Source: Burkholderiales bacterium
GTDB lineage: Bacteria; Pseudomonadota; Gammaproteobacteria; Burkholderiales; SG8-41
DNA length: 8,155 nt
Reading direction: 5' to 3'
Assembly (NCBI GenBank): GCA_019746155.1
Contig: JAIESJ010000220.1
Span: 1 to 8,155, forward strand
This document shows, one piece after another, positions 7,340-8,155 of the stretch. Position 1 is the stretch's first letter. Every line of letters begins with the position of its first letter. The position numbers and the translations under genes were made by a program. A model generated the notes under the pieces. That model did not search any database. It was not told the DNA's origin and was given only the letters and a program-made list of their open reading frames with translations.

Positions 7340-7789
7340 ATGGCACGGCCCTCGACTTTGAAAAATCTGGTGGCTCTGGCGCAAAAGAAAGTCGATGATG
7401 CCGCCAAGAACCTCGCGGCATTGAATGCCAGCGAACAGGAAGCTGAACACAAACTGTGCCTGCTTTTGACGTACCGCGAGGATTATTACACGCGGTTCCA
7501 GAAATCGGCAGGCAACGGCATCGACCAGATCGCATGGCGCAATTTCCACGCGTTCATGGCAAAACTCGATGCCGCCATCGCCGAACAGCGCAAAGCAGTA
7601 ATGAATTCCAAGCACGGTGCGCGGACCGGTCGGAGCAAATGGCAGGCCGAGCAGCGACGTCTGAAGTCTTACGACACCTTGGTGCAGCGCCACCAGCGCG
7701 CTGAAACAAAGCGTGCCGCACGGCTGGAACAGCGCGAACAGGACGAACATGCCGCTAAGGTGGGCTTCAGCAATAAGGCATCCGCATAG
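7340..7789 (+). CDS. fliJ: Flagellar export protein FliJ
   Basis: Small coiled-coil component of the flagellar export ATPase complex; family members sit in the centre of the FliI hexamer, resembling the gamma stalk of F1, and connect it to FlhA. The 149 residues are charged and almost entirely helical, with long heptad-like stretches at about 7-57 and 69-140, and no membrane segment. The N-terminal STLKNLVALAQKKVDDAAKNL fits the FliJ helix, and the length matches the family (about 145-150). The family is poorly conserved, so the call rests on this pattern plus the position directly after fliI and before fliK. Translation starts at an ATG with AAGGAG 6 bases upstream. The stop TAG is 21 bases before a sigma-54 promoter; no terminator is visible after it, so read-through into the next gene is possible. 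Confidence 0.9.
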   Translation: MARPSTLKNLVALAQKKVDDAAKNLAALNASEQEAEHKLCLLLTYREDYYTRFQKSAGNGIDQIAWRNFHAFMAKLDAAIAEQRKAVMNSKHGARTGRSKWQAEQRRLKSYDTLVQRHQRAETKRAARLEQREQDEHAAKVGFSNKASA

Positions 7790-7810
7790 CCTGCCACTCG
7801 ATGCGCGGGA

Positions 7811-7827
7811 TTGGCACGAAGCTTGCT
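7811..7827 (+). promoter_or_regulatory. Sigma-54 (RpoN) promoter in front of fliK
   Basis: TTGGCACGAAGCTTGCT matches the sigma-54 consensus YTGGCACG-N4-TTGCW at every defined position, with GG (7813-7814) and GC (7825-7826) exactly 10 bases apart. Transcription would begin about 12 bases after the -12 element, near 7838, giving a leader of about 25 bases before the fliK ATG at 7863. It lies in the 73-bp gap after fliJ. A sigma-54 promoter needs an enhancer-binding activator; FleR, encoded at the left of this window, is the obvious candidate. I cannot recognise its upstream binding site, which might lie inside fliJ or downstream. Confidence 0.9.
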
Positions 7828-7862
7828 TAAAGTGTTTCATAAGCTCATAACCAGGCATGCCC

Positions 7863-8155
7863 ATGGAAAATCTACCCATAGCAACAGTCGCACTGCTGCC
7901 CACCGGCAACGTGAATAACACGACATCCGCTGCCGCCGATGCGGCGTCCCCTGACTCGCAAAATGGCAATGACTTCGACGCGCTATTGCAGCGCGAGCTT
8001 GCGCGCGAGCCCCTCACCGTGCCCTTGCAGGCGGCGTTTAACCCGGCTTCTGATGACGAGGCAGGCGAAGATGCGCGCGTGGGCGCAAGTTTGCCGATCG
8101 TCTCCAACGATCACGTCATAGCGGTAACGTTGGCGGCGCCGCTCATGCCGCCGCC
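7863..8155 (+). CDS. fliK: Probable flagellar hook-length control protein FliK (5' part only)
   Basis: The reading frame is open from the ATG to the right edge (97 complete codons). FliK is exported while the hook grows, measures its length and switches export specificity from hook to filament subunits. The visible part is low-complexity, rich in Ala, Asn, Asp, Pro and Thr, with a short helical element DFDALLQRELARE at about 39-51 that resembles FliK N-termini. The diagnostic C-terminal switch domain lies outside the window, so the name rests on position (fliF-G-H-I-J-K order) and composition. AGG at 7853-7855, 7 bases before the ATG at 7863, favours this start over the in-frame ATG at 7857. 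A consensus sigma-54 promoter lies just upstream, so it probably heads its own transcript. Confidence 0.75.
   Translation, partial: MENLPIATVALLPTGNVNNTTSAAADAASPDSQNGNDFDALLQRELAREPLTVPLQAAFNPASDDEAGEDARVGASLPIVSNDHVIAVTLAAPLMPP

Noticed and set aside
7783..7805. Possible terminator hairpin after fliJ (CGCAT paired with ATGCG)
   Set aside because: The stem is only 5 bp with a 13-base loop, it starts inside the fliJ stop region, and no T-run follows.
7828..7850. TAAA-N11-GCTCATAA resembling a sigma-28 promoter overlapping the fliK leader
   Set aside because: Same 4-base spacing defect and only 6 of 8 matches; the consensus sigma-54 promoter explains the region better.
1..8155. A novel defence, mobile or biosynthetic system
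   Set aside because: All coding sequence of substance is explained by well-known flagellar genes and their regulators; no direct-repeat array, transposase, integrase, tRNA or unexplained conserved frame was found.

Overview
The window lies inside a flagellar biosynthesis locus of a Gram-negative, GC-rich bacterium. The gene order, the FleS/FleR-type two-component pair and the sigma-54 promoter grammar point to a proteobacterium. A betaproteobacterium (Nitrosomonadales-like) or a gammaproteobacterium fits best, but sequence reading alone cannot fix the taxon.

Left part, minus strand (1-2340): a two-gene unit transcribed leftward. The first gene is a soluble PAS-containing sensor histidine kinase (FleS/FlrB type). 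It overlaps the second gene by 4 bp (ATGA). The second is an NtrC-family sigma-54 activator (FleR/FlrC type) that runs off the left edge and lacks only its C-terminal DNA-binding end here.

Centre (2341-2625): a 285-bp divergent intergenic region without a supported gene. It should hold the promoters of both units. I find only weak sigma-54-like sites, a perfect 12-bp palindrome and a good ribosome binding site for fliF.

Right part, plus strand (2626-8155): fliF, fliG, fliH and fliI are joined by short overlaps of 11, 14 and 16 bp (as few as 8 and 4 with alternative starts). fliJ follows after a 57-bp gap with its own strong ribosome binding site. A 73-bp gap then carries a textbook sigma-54 promoter, followed by the 5' part of a gene that is almost certainly fliK, cut by the right edge.

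Together the plus-strand genes encode the MS ring (FliF), the rotor/switch protein (FliG), the export ATPase complex (FliH, FliI, FliJ) and the hook-length ruler (FliK). The minus-strand pair is the type of regulator that switches on sigma-54-dependent mid/late flagellar genes, so the promoter in front of fliK is a plausible target of the neighbouring FleR. All core catalytic and binding motifs that I checked are intact. I see no mobile element, CRISPR array, RNA gene or new system; the window is an ordinary, well-preserved flagellar locus with a few regulatory and architectural points worth checking.
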